From Rubrivivax sp. (GTDB taxonomy: Bacteria > Pseudomonadota > Gammaproteobacteria > Burkholderiales > Burkholderiaceae_C): a stretch of 64,000 nt of DNA. Positions within the stretch are counted from its first letter, which is position 1. Each line of letters begins with the position of its first letter. Position numbers and translations under genes: made by a program. Of the stretch, positions 8,865-17,907 are shown in pieces. The DNA is taken from contig JAHCKS010000003.1 of the NCBI GenBank assembly GCA_026125665.1, forward strand, positions 86,331 to 150,330, given 5' to 3'. Under the pieces are notes generated by a model. The model searched no databases, was not told where the DNA came from, and worked only from the letters and a program-made list of their open reading frames with translations.

Positions 8865-9824
8865 ATGAATCTGAATCGACGCCACCTCGCCTTCGCCGCG
8901 GCCCTGCTGGGGCTCGGACTGCCTGCTGCATCGCGCGCCGCCGAAACCTGGCGCGTCATCATGCCCTTCGCCGCCGGGGGCGCCACCGACGTGCTGGCGC
9001 GCATGATCGCCGACAAGCTGCGCGAGCAGACGGGCCACACGGTCGTCGTCGAAAACATCGTCGGCGCCAACGGCAGCATCGGCACCGCCGCTGCGGCACG
9101 GGCGCCGGCCGACGGCAAGACGATGCTCATCACCTCCGAGGCCTATGCCACGGTCAATCCGCTGCTGTTCAAGGCCGCGATGCGCTACGAGCCTTCGGAT
9201 CTAGTGCCCATTTCGCTGCTCGGCGAACAGGCGGCGGTGCTCGTCACGCACGCCGGAACGGGCATGCGCACGCTGGAAGACTTCGTGCGCAAGGGGCGCG
9301 GTGGCGGTGTCAGCTACTCGTCGGCCGGCATCGGCTCGACCAGCCACCTGGCCACCGGCTACCTCGGCAGCGTGGTGCCGGGGATGAAGCTCACGCATGT
9401 GCCCTTTGCCGGTGGCGCGCCCGCGATCAACGCGGTGATCGGCGGGCAGGTCGATGCGGCCTTCATCATCGCCGGCAACGTCTTGCCTCACGTGCGTGCC
9501 GGCAGGCTGGTGCCCATTGCGGTGTCGTCGGCGAAGCGCCTGCCGCAACTGCCGGACGTGCCGACCGTCGCGGAGTCGGGCCATGCGGGCTTCTCTGCAG
9601 TGGGTGGCGTGGTGCTGGCGGTGCCGGCGGCCACGCCGCCGGAAACCCGGGCCGCGCTGGCCAAGCTGGTGCGCGAGGCCATGCAGGCGGCGCAGATCCA
9701 GAATCACCTGCAGGCCAACGGATTCGTGGTCTTGAACTCCACCGCCGAAGAGGCACAGGCTTGGCTCGCGCGCGAAACCAGGCTGTGGTCCACGCTCATT
9801 CAGGAGCGCCGCATCCTCGAGTAG
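8865..9824 (+). CDS. Tripartite tricarboxylate transporter (Bug/TctC family) substrate-binding protein
   Basis: A 319-residue periplasmic receptor starting at an ATG with AAGGAGA 6 nt upstream. The N-terminus MNLNRRHLAFAAALLGLGL ending near SRAAE is a cleavable signal, with a twin-arginine-like NRRHLAF. The mature start WRVIMPFAAGGATDVLARM is the typical Bug fold opening, and GANGSIG and the later INAVIGGQVDAAF are family landmarks. No TctA/TctB membrane partners are nearby, as is usual for the expanded orphan Bug families of Burkholderiales. It may work with the sulfatase locus, as it follows copy 2 by 31 bp. Confidence 0.9.
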   Translation: MNLNRRHLAFAAALLGLGLPAASRAAETWRVIMPFAAGGATDVLARMIADKLREQTGHTVVVENIVGANGSIGTAAAARAPADGKTMLITSEAYATVNPLLFKAAMRYEPSDLVPISLLGEQAAVLVTHAGTGMRTLEDFVRKGRGGGVSYSSAGIGSTSHLATGYLGSVVPGMKLTHVPFAGGAPAINAVIGGQVDAAFIIAGNVLPHVRAGRLVPIAVSSAKRLPQLPDVPTVAESGHAGFSAVGGVVLAVPAATPPETRAALAKLVREAMQAAQIQNHLQANGFVVLNSTAEEAQAWLARETRLWSTLIQERRILE

Positions 9825-10225
9825 CCCGCTTGCGAGCGGGCCGCGGGGCGGCCAGGTGCCCGCGCGGGCTCAGGCGCAGGCGCCGGTCCGCCGGCTCGGC
9901 GCGCCCTGGACAGCCAGCGGCTCGAGACGTCTTCGAGGGCGTCGAAGACGCCCCCGAGTTCGCTGCCCTGCGCGGTCAGGCCGTAGGAGACCGCCGGCGG
10001 GATCGACGGCACATGGTCGCGATACACGATGCCGCGCTCCTCGAGCATGCGCAGCCGCTGCGTCAGCACCTTCGACGACAGGCCGGGAATGGCGCGCTGC
10101 AGCGCGCCGAAACGCATCGGTCCGTCGCGTCGCAGGTGCCAGAGGATGTAGCTGGTCCACGACCCCATCAGCATGCGCAGCAGCGCGTCGACGGGGCACA
10201 CGGGCGGCGGCGGTTGGCGCGGCAT
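9800..10225 (-). CDS. HxlR-family transcriptional regulator
   Basis: A 141-residue winged-helix regulator. The HxlR core is visible in CPVDALLRMLMGSWTSYILW, followed by LRRDGPMRFGALQRAIPGLSSKVLTQRLRMLEERGIV. The N-terminal Cys at residue 10 is at the place used as a redox or quinone sensor in YodB/QorR-type members. The last about 30 residues are an Ala/Pro/Arg-rich tail that runs 25 bp into the convergent Bug gene. Divergent to an NmrA-like oxidoreductase, it is probably its electrophile-responsive repressor (inference from family precedent). Confidence 0.88.
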   Translation of the reverse strand: MPRQPPPPVCPVDALLRMLMGSWTSYILWHLRRDGPMRFGALQRAIPGLSSKVLTQRLRMLEERGIVYRDHVPSIPPAVSYGLTAQGSELGGVFDALEDVSSRWLSRARRAGGPAPAPEPARAPGRPAARSQAGYSRMRRS

Positions 10226-10229
10226 CGGT

Positions 10230-10264
10230 GGTTACCTCAAGGTAGCTACTTGCTCATGGTAACC
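10230..10264. promoter_or_regulatory. Nested dyads, candidate HxlR operator
   Basis: Just upstream of the HxlR start lie GTTACCT-CA-AGGTAGC (10231-10246), the 8-bp palindrome GTAGCTAC (10242-10249), and an outer perfect 7-bp inverted repeat GGTTACC (10230-10236) / GGTAACC (10258-10264). HxlR operators of the YodB/QorR kind are dyads built on GTTAC/GTAAC half-sites. The position between the divergent genes fits dual control. Confidence 0.55.
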
Positions 10265-10356
10265 GGTGATCCGAGAATGCCTCCGGTCGGACGCAGCCGT
10301 GGCCGGCCGTCGGCGCGACGGCGTGCGTCGCACATCCAATCGAAAGGGGATGAAAG

Positions 10357-11217
10357 ATGATTCTGGTGGTCGGAGGAACAGGAACGATCGGCAGCGAAGT
10401 GGTGCGGCTGCTGCGGGAGTCCAAGGTGCCGCTCAAGGCATTGGTGCGCGACGCTGCCAAGGCGCGCGAGTTGAGCGCACGCGGGGTGGAAACCGTCGCC
10501 GGCGACCTGCGCGAGCCGCAGACGCTGCCCGCTGCGCTGCGCGGCGTCGACAAGGTCTTCGTCGTCACGCCGCTCGTGCCCGACCAGGTGCGGATGCGCT
10601 CCGCGCTCATCGCGGCGGCCAAGGCCGCTGGCGTCAAGCATTTCGTCATGTCCACCGGCATCGGCGCGGCCCCGGATTCGCCGGTGCAGATCGGCCGCTG
10701 GCACGGAGAGAACCAGAAGCAGGTGCAGGAGTCCGGCATGGCGTGGACCTTCGTCCAGCCCGGCTTCTTCATGCAGAACCTGCTCATGTACGCACAGTCC
10801 ATCCGCGACAAGGGCGAGTTCTACATGCCGCTGGGCGAAGGCAAGGTCGGCTGGATCGATGCGCGCGACATTGCCGCGGTGGCCGCGCGGGCGCTCACCA
10901 TGCCGGGGCATGAGAACCGGGCCTATCCGGTGACGGGGCCGCAGGCGTTGAGCGGGTCGGAGGTCGCCGCAGCCCTGAGCGCGGCAGCGGGCCGAGCGGT
11001 GCACTATGTCGCGATCACGCTGCAGCAGGCCAAACAGGCGATGACCGGCATGGGCATGCCCGAATCGCTGGCCGATGCGATGAACGAGCTGTATGCCCTT
11101 GCGCCCCCGGGCCACCTTGCCGGCGTGCTCGACACGGTGCAGACGGTCACGGGGCGACCGGCGCGCACGTTTGCCGAGTTCGCCAAGGATCACGCGGCGG
11201 CGTTCCGGAAAGCTTGA
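10357..11217 (+). CDS. NmrA-like NAD(P)-dependent oxidoreductase (atypical SDR, quinone/azo reductase type)
   Basis: A 286-residue Rossmann protein beginning at the nucleotide-binding motif MILVVGGTGTIGSEVVRLL. The spacing and the pattern VFVVTPLVPDQV, then HFVMSTGIGA and WTFVQPGFFMQNLL, match the NmrA/QOR2 family, which reduces quinones or senses NADP. It lacks the YxxxK of classical SDRs, as expected for this family. Divergent HxlR control supports a role in detoxifying quinones or similar electrophiles. AAAGGGGATGAAAG precedes the start. Confidence 0.85.
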   Translation: MILVVGGTGTIGSEVVRLLRESKVPLKALVRDAAKARELSARGVETVAGDLREPQTLPAALRGVDKVFVVTPLVPDQVRMRSALIAAAKAAGVKHFVMSTGIGAAPDSPVQIGRWHGENQKQVQESGMAWTFVQPGFFMQNLLMYAQSIRDKGEFYMPLGEGKVGWIDARDIAAVAARALTMPGHENRAYPVTGPQALSGSEVAAALSAAAGRAVHYVAITLQQAKQAMTGMGMPESLADAMNELYALAPPGHLAGVLDTVQTVTGRPARTFAEFAKDHAAAFRKA

Positions 11218-11283
11218 CACAGGCCTGCACGGGGCCGGGCCGCCAAGCCTAGCCCAGGTCTAGCCCCGGAGCGGGATCGAGGG

Positions 11284-11904
11284 TCAACCAGAACACTTCG
11301 AGATGCCGGCCAGCTGGTGCCGCACAGCTGCGCCCCCGACCTTGCACAGATTGAAGCGGCGGCCATCGAGCAGCCAGTGGATGACCAGGCCGTCGATCAA
11401 GGCCACCAGCGCACGGGCCACGTCGGCGGGCCGGGCATCCTGCGGCAACTCACCCGCGCGCTGGGCTTGGCGCAGCAGCATCGCGAAGCGCTTGCGCGCT
11501 CGCGCCAGCACTGCCAGCCGTCGTTCGCGGATCGCGCCCAGTTCGCCGACATAGGACGTCTTCTGGCTCGAGATCGACACGGCGCGTTGCAGCCTTCCGT
11601 CCCGGCTGGTCGCGCGCAGCATGTCGGCCGCGATCGCGACCAATTCGGCCAATGGCGCCAACGGGGTCGCCCGGTCGTCCAGCCAGCGCTGCTCGAAGGG
11701 CAGGATGGCGCGATCCATCAATGCGTTGAACAGATCGGCCTTGTCGCGAAAGTGCCAGTACACCGCGCCGCGCGTCACACCGGCGAGCGCGGCGATCTCC
11801 TGCAAGGATGCCTCGCTGACGCCGCGCGCGTCGAAGACGACTTCCGCGGCATCGAGCAGCGCCTGGCGGGTCTGGAGGGCTTCTTCCTTGGTGCGGCGAA
11901 CCAT
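11284..11904 (-). CDS. TetR/AcrR-family repressor of the adjacent RND pump
   Basis: A 206-residue regulator starting at MVRRTKEEALQTRQALL. The HTH is SLQEIAALAGVTRGAVYWHFRDK, the signature of AcrR/TtgR-type pump repressors. The C-terminal ligand domain is alpha-helical. An upstream in-frame ATG would add 12 residues, but family members begin at MVRRTKEEA, so 11904 is used. It is divergent from the RND adaptor, with an operator-like dyad between them. Confidence 0.92.
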   Translation of the reverse strand: MVRRTKEEALQTRQALLDAAEVVFDARGVSEASLQEIAALAGVTRGAVYWHFRDKADLFNALMDRAILPFEQRWLDDRATPLAPLAELVAIAADMLRATSRDGRLQRAVSISSQKTSYVGELGAIRERRLAVLARARKRFAMLLRQAQRAGELPQDARPADVARALVALIDGLVIHWLLDGRRFNLCKVGGAAVRHQLAGISKCSG

Positions 11905-11945
11905 GGCGGCGTGAATCCGGGCCGTGCCTGCCCAGTGCACCGATT

Positions 11946-11969
11946 AATATACATTCCCGCTTGTATGTT
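11946..11969. promoter_or_regulatory. Operator for the TetR/AcrR repressor
   Basis: A 24-bp inverted repeat with arms AATATACA (11946-11953) and TGTATGTT (11962-11969) around an 8-bp spacer; 7 of 8 positions pair. The ATACA/TGTAT core resembles known AcrR and TtgR operators. It is 31 bp upstream of the adaptor ATG and 41 bp upstream of the repressor start. A minus-strand TATATT (11951-11946) could be the repressor's own -10 element, which would give autoregulation. Confidence 0.7.
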
Positions 11970-12000
11970 CTTTGCGCACCCGTTGCCGGAAGGTATCCCC

Positions 12001-13263
12001 ATGCATCGAGCCATCGCGAACTTCCTGCACCGCGGCCATGAACCAGCGGGCCGTGCGAGACGTTGGACCGTATCGGGCGCTTCGGTCGCCTTGGCTCTGC
12101 AACTGGTCGGATGCGGCGGAGGCAGCACGGGAAAGCCGCCCGCGGGGGCGCCCTCCGCGCCCCCGCCACCTGAGGTCTCGGTGGTGGCCGTGGCACTCCA
12201 GACGGCGCCGTTGACGGCCGAGTTGCCGGGTCGTGTCGAGCCCGTGCGCGTGGCGCAGGTGCGGGCCCGAGTCACCGGCATCGTGCACAAGCGCCTGTTC
12301 AACGAAGGCTCTCAGGTCAAGGCTGGCCAAGCGCTGTTCGAGATCGACCGCGCGCCGTACGAGGCAGCCGCAGACAGCGCCAAGGCGGCGTTGGCCAGGG
12401 CCCAGGCCAACCTGATGCAGGCCGGCGCAACGGTGGCGCGCTACACGCCGCTGCGTGCGGCCAACGCGGTCAGCCAGCAGGACTTCGTGAACGCGCAGGC
12501 GGCGCAGGCTCAGGCCGAGGCCGACGTGGCTGCCGCCAGGGCCGCCCTGCGTACGGCCGAGCTGAACCTGGGCTATGCGACGGTGACGGCGCCGATCGCC
12601 GGGCGCATCGGGCGCGCGCTGGTCACCGAGGGTGCACTGGTATCGCAGGCCGAGGCAACGCAGATGGCGCTGATCCAGCAGATCGATCCGGTGTTCGTCA
12701 ATGCCACCCAATCCGTCGTCGAGGTGGATCGGTTGCGGCAGCAATTGTCGGTCGCCGGTAAGCCGCCCGCGGACTCGACCCCGGTGCGGGTGGTACTCGA
12801 CGACGGCAGCGAACTGCCGCACAAGGGGCGCTTGCTGTTTGCGGATCTGAGCGTCGATCCGACCACCGAGCAGGTGACCTTGCGCGCCGAAGTGCCCAAT
12901 CCATCGGGCCGTCTGCTGCCCGGGATGTACGTGCGTGCCCGACTCGTCCAGGGCGAGATCGCAGGAGCCGTGCTGCTGCCTCAGCAAGCGGTGACGAGAA
13001 CGGCGCAGGGCGATACCGTGCTCGTCGTCGGCGAGGGAGGCAAGCCCGGACCACGCCCGGTCAAGGTGGCTGGATCCACCGGCAAGCAGTGGATCGTGAC
13101 GCAGGGCTTGGCGGCCGGCGAGCAGGTCATCGTCGAAGGGTTCCAGAAGATCCGTCCGAACGCGCCGGTCAAGCCGGTGCCCTGGTCGCCGGTCACGCCG
13201 GCATCGGCCGCGGCCTCTCCTGCCAGCGCCGCCACCCCGGCGGCTGCGTCTGCCAGCCGCTGA
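12001..13263 (+). CDS. RND efflux periplasmic adaptor (MexA/AcrA family lipoprotein)
   Basis: A 420-residue membrane-fusion protein. The N-terminus ends in LQLVGCGGG, a lipobox with the lipidated Cys at about residue 38, so it is anchored to the inner membrane. Then come the beta-barrel/lipoyl segments (PGRVEPVRVAQVRARVTGIV, EGSQVKAGQALFEID) and the coiled-coil hairpin rich in Ala and Gln. ATG 12001 is preceded by GGAAGG; an earlier in-frame ATG at 11965 lies inside the operator. First gene of a three-gene pump operon. Confidence 0.94.
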   Translation: MHRAIANFLHRGHEPAGRARRWTVSGASVALALQLVGCGGGSTGKPPAGAPSAPPPPEVSVVAVALQTAPLTAELPGRVEPVRVAQVRARVTGIVHKRLFNEGSQVKAGQALFEIDRAPYEAAADSAKAALARAQANLMQAGATVARYTPLRAANAVSQQDFVNAQAAQAQAEADVAAARAALRTAELNLGYATVTAPIAGRIGRALVTEGALVSQAEATQMALIQQIDPVFVNATQSVVEVDRLRQQLSVAGKPPADSTPVRVVLDDGSELPHKGRLLFADLSVDPTTEQVTLRAEVPNPSGRLLPGMYVRARLVQGEIAGAVLLPQQAVTRTAQGDTVLVVGEGGKPGPRPVKVAGSTGKQWIVTQGLAAGEQVIVEGFQKIRPNAPVKPVPWSPVTPASAAASPASAATPAAASASR

Positions 13264-13276
13264 GGGTGCAGCGCCC

Positions 13277-16200
13277 ATGGCCAAGTTCTTCATCGACCGG
13301 CCCATCTTCGCGTGGGTCATCGCGCTGTTCGTCGTGGTGGCAGGTGTCGTGTCCATCACGCAGTTGCCCGTGGCACAGTACCCCACGGTTGCGCCGCCCT
13401 CCATCGTCGTCACCGCCACCTACCCCGGAGCGTCGGCCAAGACCCTGGAAAACAGCACGCTGTCGGTCATCGAGCAGGAGATGAACGGCTCGCCGGGCCT
13501 GGCCTACATGGAGTCGGTGGCGCAGGCCAACGGCACCGGCACGCTCACGCTGACCTTTACGCCGAACACCGATCCGGACCTGGCGCAGGTGGACGTGCAG
13601 AACCGCCTGTCGCGCGCCACGCCGCGCCTGCCCGCGGCCGTGACCCAGCAGGGGGTGCGGGTCGACAAGGCGCGCTCCAACTTCCTGATGTTCACGATCC
13701 TCAGTTCGGACGACCCGAAGTGGGATCCGATCGCGCTCGGCGACTACGCGGCACGCAACGTGCTGCCCGAACTGCAGCGGGTGCCGGGCGTCGGCACGGC
13801 GCAGCTGTTCGGCACCGAGCGCGCGATGCGCATCTGGATCGACCCCGCGAAGCTGCGCAGCTTCAACCTGTCCGCCAACGACGTGAACGCCGCGATCCGT
13901 GCACAGAACGCGCAGGTCTCCTCCGGCACGATCGGCGACCTGCCCAACCCGGTGGACCAGGCCATCTCGGCGACCGTGCAGGTGGAGGGCCAGCTGGCGA
14001 GCATCGAGCAGTTCGGCGGCATCGTGCTGCGCGCCAACACCGACGGCTCGTCGGTGCGCCTGCGCGACGTGGCGCGCATCGAGCTCGGCGCGCAGACCTA
14101 TGCCACGTCGGCGCGGCTCGACGGCAAGCCGTCCGCCGGCATCGGCATCCAGCTGTCTCCGAGCGGCAACGCGCTGGAGACCGCCAGGCTCGTGCATGCG
14201 CGCATGGAGGAACTCAAGCGCTACTTCCCCCAGGGCATGAGCTACGCCGTGCCCTATGACACCTCGCGCTTCGTCGACATCTCGATCGGCAAGGTCGTCG
14301 AGACCCTGATCGAGGCGGTGGTGCTGGTCTTCCTGGTGATGTTCCTGTTCCTGCAGAACTGGCGCTTTACCGTCATCCCCACGATCGTGGTGCCCGTGGC
14401 GCTGCTGGGCACCTTCGGCGTGCTGCTGACGCTCGGGTTCTCGATCAACGTGCTGACCATGTTCGGCATGGTGCTCGTGGTCGGCATCGTGGTGGACGAC
14501 GCCATCGTCGTGGTCGAGAACGTCGAGCGCATCATGAGCGAAGAGGGCCTGCCCCCGCGCGAGGCCACGCGCAAGGCCATGGGGCAGATCTCCGGTGCGA
14601 TCATCGGCGTGACGGTGGTGCTGATCTCGGTGTTCGTGCCGCTGGCCTTCTTCACCGGCGCGGTGGGCAACATCTACCGGCAGTTCTCGGCCGTGATGGT
14701 GGCCTCGATCTCCTTCTCGGCCTTCATGGCGCTGTCGCTTTCGCCGGCGCTGTGCGCGACGCTGCTCAAGCAGGTCGAAGCCGGTCACGCGCACGCCAAG
14801 ACCGGCTTCTACGGCTGGTTCAACCGGGGCTTCGCCGGCACGGCCAAGCGCTACGAAGGGTTCCTCGTGCGCCTTCTCAACCGCACCGGCCGCATGTTGA
14901 TCGTCTACGTGGCGATCGTGGCAGGTGTGGGCTGGCTGACCTACCGGCTGCCTACGTCCTTCCTGCCCAACGAGGACCAGGGCTACATCCTCGTCAACAT
15001 CCAGCTGCCGCCGGGCGCTACCGCCAACCGCACCTTGCAGGTGATGCAGCAGGTGGAGGGCTTCGTGCTCCAGCAACCGGAGGTGCGCAGCATGGTCGGC
15101 GTGCTCGGCTTCAACTTCTCGGGCCAGGGCCAGAATTCAGCGATTGCCTTCGTCACCCTGAAGGACTGGGACGAGCGCAAGGCGGAGGCCCAGAGTGCCC
15201 AGGCGCTGGCCCGCCGCACCTTCGGGGCGCTGATGGGAGTGAAGGACGCCTTCATCTTTCCGCTCAGTCCGCCGCCGATTCCCGAACTCGGTTCGGCCAC
15301 CGGATTCGCATTCCGGCTGCAGGACCGCGGCGGCAACGGGCGTGAGGCGCTCATCGCAGCGCGCAACCAGATGCTGGGCATGGCCTCGCAGAGCAAGCTG
15401 CTGGCCGGCGTCCGACCCGACGGACTCGAAGACGCGCCGCAGCTGCAACTGGTGATCGACCGCGACAAGGCCAGCGCCCTGGGCGTCGGCTTCGAGGTGA
15501 TCAATGCGACGATCTCGACGGCGATCGGTTCGGCCTACGTGAACGACTTCCAGAGCGGCGAGCGCCTGCAGCGGGTCGTGGTGCAGGCCGACGCGCAGGC
15601 TCGCATGCAGCCGGAGGACCTGCTGCGGCTGACCGCCCCGAACTCTCGGGGACAGCCCGTGCCGCTGACCACCTTCACGACCACCCGCTGGGTGACCGGC
15701 GCCATGCAGTCCATCCGCTACAACGGCTACCCGACCATGCGCATCGCCGGCGACGCGGCGCCCGGCGTCAGCAGCGGCGAGGCGATGGCCGAGATGGAGC
15801 GTCTGGCGGCCCGGTTGCCACCGGGATTCGGCTTCGAGTGGACCGGCCAGTCGCGCGAGGAGCGGTTGGCAGGGGCCACTGCCGTGTTCCTGTTCGGCTT
15901 CTCGCTGCTGGCCGTGTTCCTGTGCCTGGCTGCCCTCTACGAGAGCTGGTCGATCCCTCTGGCGGTCATCCTGGTCGTGCCGCTCGGCGTGCTCGGCGTG
16001 GTCCTGGCGACGATGGGGCGGGGCTTCTCCAACGACGTGTACTTCAAGATCGGCCTGATCACCATCATCGGGCTGTCGGCCAAGAATGCGGTGCTGATCA
16101 TCGAGTTCGCCAAGGACCTGCAGGCCCAAGGCCGCAGCGTGCTGCAGGCCGTGCTCGAAGCGGCACACCTGCGCTTCCGACCGATCGTGATGACGTCGAT

Positions 16201-16450
16201 GGCGTTCATCCTGGGCGTGCTGCCGCTGGCCATCGCTTCCGGGGCGGGGTCGGCAAGCCAGCGCTCGATCGGCACCGGTGTGATGGGGGGCATGGTCAGC
16301 GCGGTGGCCTTGTCGGTGCTGTTCGTGCCGGTGTTCTTCGTGGTGGTGCGCCGCCTGTTCAAGGGCAGCGAGCGGCAGCGCAGGTTCTATGCGCATGAAC
16401 TGGGCGATGCGGCGGCCCCTGTGACCAAGGGACATGGAGAGCAGGCATGA
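13277..16450 (+). CDS. RND efflux pump, HAE1 family inner-membrane transporter (AcrB/MexB-like)
   Basis: A 1057-residue proton-driven drug transporter, full length for the family. The N-terminus MAKFFIDRPIFAWVIALFVV is characteristic. The proton-relay Asp pair is in VGIVVDDAIVVVENV and the relay Lys in GLSAKNAVLIIEF. Two large periplasmic loops lie between membrane segments 1-2 and 7-8. It starts 13 bp after the adaptor and overlaps the outer-membrane factor ATG by 4 bp. Substrates are likely hydrophobic or amphiphilic toxic compounds, under TetR control. Confidence 0.96.
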   Translation: MAKFFIDRPIFAWVIALFVVVAGVVSITQLPVAQYPTVAPPSIVVTATYPGASAKTLENSTLSVIEQEMNGSPGLAYMESVAQANGTGTLTLTFTPNTDPDLAQVDVQNRLSRATPRLPAAVTQQGVRVDKARSNFLMFTILSSDDPKWDPIALGDYAARNVLPELQRVPGVGTAQLFGTERAMRIWIDPAKLRSFNLSANDVNAAIRAQNAQVSSGTIGDLPNPVDQAISATVQVEGQLASIEQFGGIVLRANTDGSSVRLRDVARIELGAQTYATSARLDGKPSAGIGIQLSPSGNALETARLVHARMEELKRYFPQGMSYAVPYDTSRFVDISIGKVVETLIEAVVLVFLVMFLFLQNWRFTVIPTIVVPVALLGTFGVLLTLGFSINVLTMFGMVLVVGIVVDDAIVVVENVERIMSEEGLPPREATRKAMGQISGAIIGVTVVLISVFVPLAFFTGAVGNIYRQFSAVMVASISFSAFMALSLSPALCATLLKQVEAGHAHAKTGFYGWFNRGFAGTAKRYEGFLVRLLNRTGRMLIVYVAIVAGVGWLTYRLPTSFLPNEDQGYILVNIQLPPGATANRTLQVMQQVEGFVLQQPEVRSMVGVLGFNFSGQGQNSAIAFVTLKDWDERKAEAQSAQALARRTFGALMGVKDAFIFPLSPPPIPELGSATGFAFRLQDRGGNGREALIAARNQMLGMASQSKLLAGVRPDGLEDAPQLQLVIDRDKASALGVGFEVINATISTAIGSAYVNDFQSGERLQRVVVQADAQARMQPEDLLRLTAPNSRGQPVPLTTFTTTRWVTGAMQSIRYNGYPTMRIAGDAAPGVSSGEAMAEMERLAARLPPGFGFEWTGQSREERLAGATAVFLFGFSLLAVFLCLAALYESWSIPLAVILVVPLGVLGVVLATMGRGFSNDVYFKIGLITIIGLSAKNAVLIIEFAKDLQAQGRSVLQAVLEAAHLRFRPIVMTSMAFILGVLPLAIASGAGSASQRSIGTGVMGGMVSAVALSVLFVPVFFVVVRRLFKGSERQRRFYAHELGDAAAPVTKGHGEQA

Positions 16451-17826
16451 AAGGCGCGACATTCAGGCGATGGGGTCTCCTGGCGACAGCGGTGGGTGGC
16501 CTGTGGGGTTGTGCCTCGCCGACGCCGCCGCTGGCGCTTCCCGCGGCGCCGGTGGCACCGGCCTTCCCGAATGCGGCATCGTCGCCGCCGAGCGACCTCA
16601 AGGCAGCGTCGGCCACCGGTTGGCAGGAGTATTTCCCCGATCCGTCGCTGCGCGAGGTCATCGCGCAGGCGCTTGCGAACAACCGCGATCTGCGCGTGGC
16701 CGTTCTCAACATCGAAGCGGCGAGGGCCGTGCTGGGGCAGCGGGGCGCCGACCTGTGGCCCACCCTGAATGCCGGCGCGTCGGCCGCGCGCGGCACCGGC
16801 AGCAACGGCAATGTCGCAGGCACCTATACCGCAGGGTTGACGGTACCGGCCTGGGAACTGGATCTGTTCGGCCGCATCCGCGCCGGCAGCGACGCGGCGG
16901 CCGCGCAGCTGGCGGCCAGCGAGGAAGGGCGTCGCGCCGCACGGGTCGCGCTCGTGGCGTCCGTCGCGCAGGCCTGGCTGGCACTGTGCGCGGACGACGA
17001 ACTGCTCGAGATCGCCCGCAACACCGTGACATCGCGCGAGCAGTCGCTGCAGCTGACGCAGTTGCGTTACCAGCACGGCACTGCCTCGGAGCTGGACCTG
17101 CGCCAGGCGCAATCCCTCGCGGCCTCCGCCCAGGCGGCGCTGGCACAGTTCACCCGGCAGCGTGAACTGGATCTGAACGCGCTGACCTTGCTGGTAGGCC
17201 AGCCGCAGGCGGTGACGACGCTGCCCCGCATCCGGTCCCTGGCTTTCGCGGAGGTTCCGACGGGGCTGCCTTCCGAGGTGCTGCTGCAGCGCCCGGACGT
17301 CCGGCAGGCCGAGCATTTGCTCGTTGCGGCCAACGCCAACATCGGCGCGGCGCGGGCCGCCTATTGGCCCCGCATCTCGCTGACCGGCAGTCTGGGGACG
17401 GCAAGTACGCAGCTCGGCGACCTGTTCAAGGACGGCGCCTGGAGCTTCGCGGCGCAGCTGCTGATGCCCATCTTCGATGCCGGCAGGACCGAGTCCCTTG
17501 TCCAAGGAGCGATGGCGCAGCGCGACATCGCGCTGGCCCAATACGAGCGCGCCATCCAGGCCGCATTCCGCGACGTGGCAGATGCCCTGGCAGGCCGCGC
17601 GACGCTGATGGATCAGCTGCGCGCCCTCGAGCTGCAAAGGCAGGCGGAAGCGGCGCGCCTGCAACTCGTTCAGGTTCGCGTGGACAACGGCGTGGGCACG
17701 ACGCTGGAATTGCTGGACGCGGAGCGGTCGCTGTTCGCCGCCGCCCAGGCCGAAGTGCAGACGCGGCTGGCCGAGCAGCAAAGCCGCATCGCGATGTACC
17801 GCGCCCTGGGCGGTGGCGTGCAGTAG
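16447..17826 (+). CDS. Outer-membrane efflux channel (OprM/NodT family lipoprotein)
   Basis: A 459-residue TolC-like channel with a lipobox in GGLWGCASP (lipidated Cys at about residue 22). It shows two OEP repeats, for example YFPDPSLREVIAQALANNRDL early and LLQRPDVRQAEHLLVAANANIGAARAAYWP in the second half, typical of NodT. ATGA overlap with the pump gene indicates coupling. It completes a tripartite efflux system. Confidence 0.95.
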   Translation: MKGATFRRWGLLATAVGGLWGCASPTPPLALPAAPVAPAFPNAASSPPSDLKAASATGWQEYFPDPSLREVIAQALANNRDLRVAVLNIEAARAVLGQRGADLWPTLNAGASAARGTGSNGNVAGTYTAGLTVPAWELDLFGRIRAGSDAAAAQLAASEEGRRAARVALVASVAQAWLALCADDELLEIARNTVTSREQSLQLTQLRYQHGTASELDLRQAQSLAASAQAALAQFTRQRELDLNALTLLVGQPQAVTTLPRIRSLAFAEVPTGLPSEVLLQRPDVRQAEHLLVAANANIGAARAAYWPRISLTGSLGTASTQLGDLFKDGAWSFAAQLLMPIFDAGRTESLVQGAMAQRDIALAQYERAIQAAFRDVADALAGRATLMDQLRALELQRQAEAARLQLVQVRVDNGVGTTLELLDAERSLFAAAQAEVQTRLAEQQSRIAMYRALGGGVQ

Positions 17827-17907
17827 CGCAACGCAGGGCGTCCGCGCGTCGCCAAGCAGCTGTGGGCGGCGCCACAGGCATGTGCCATCCCTGATGGGGC
17901 CGATGGG

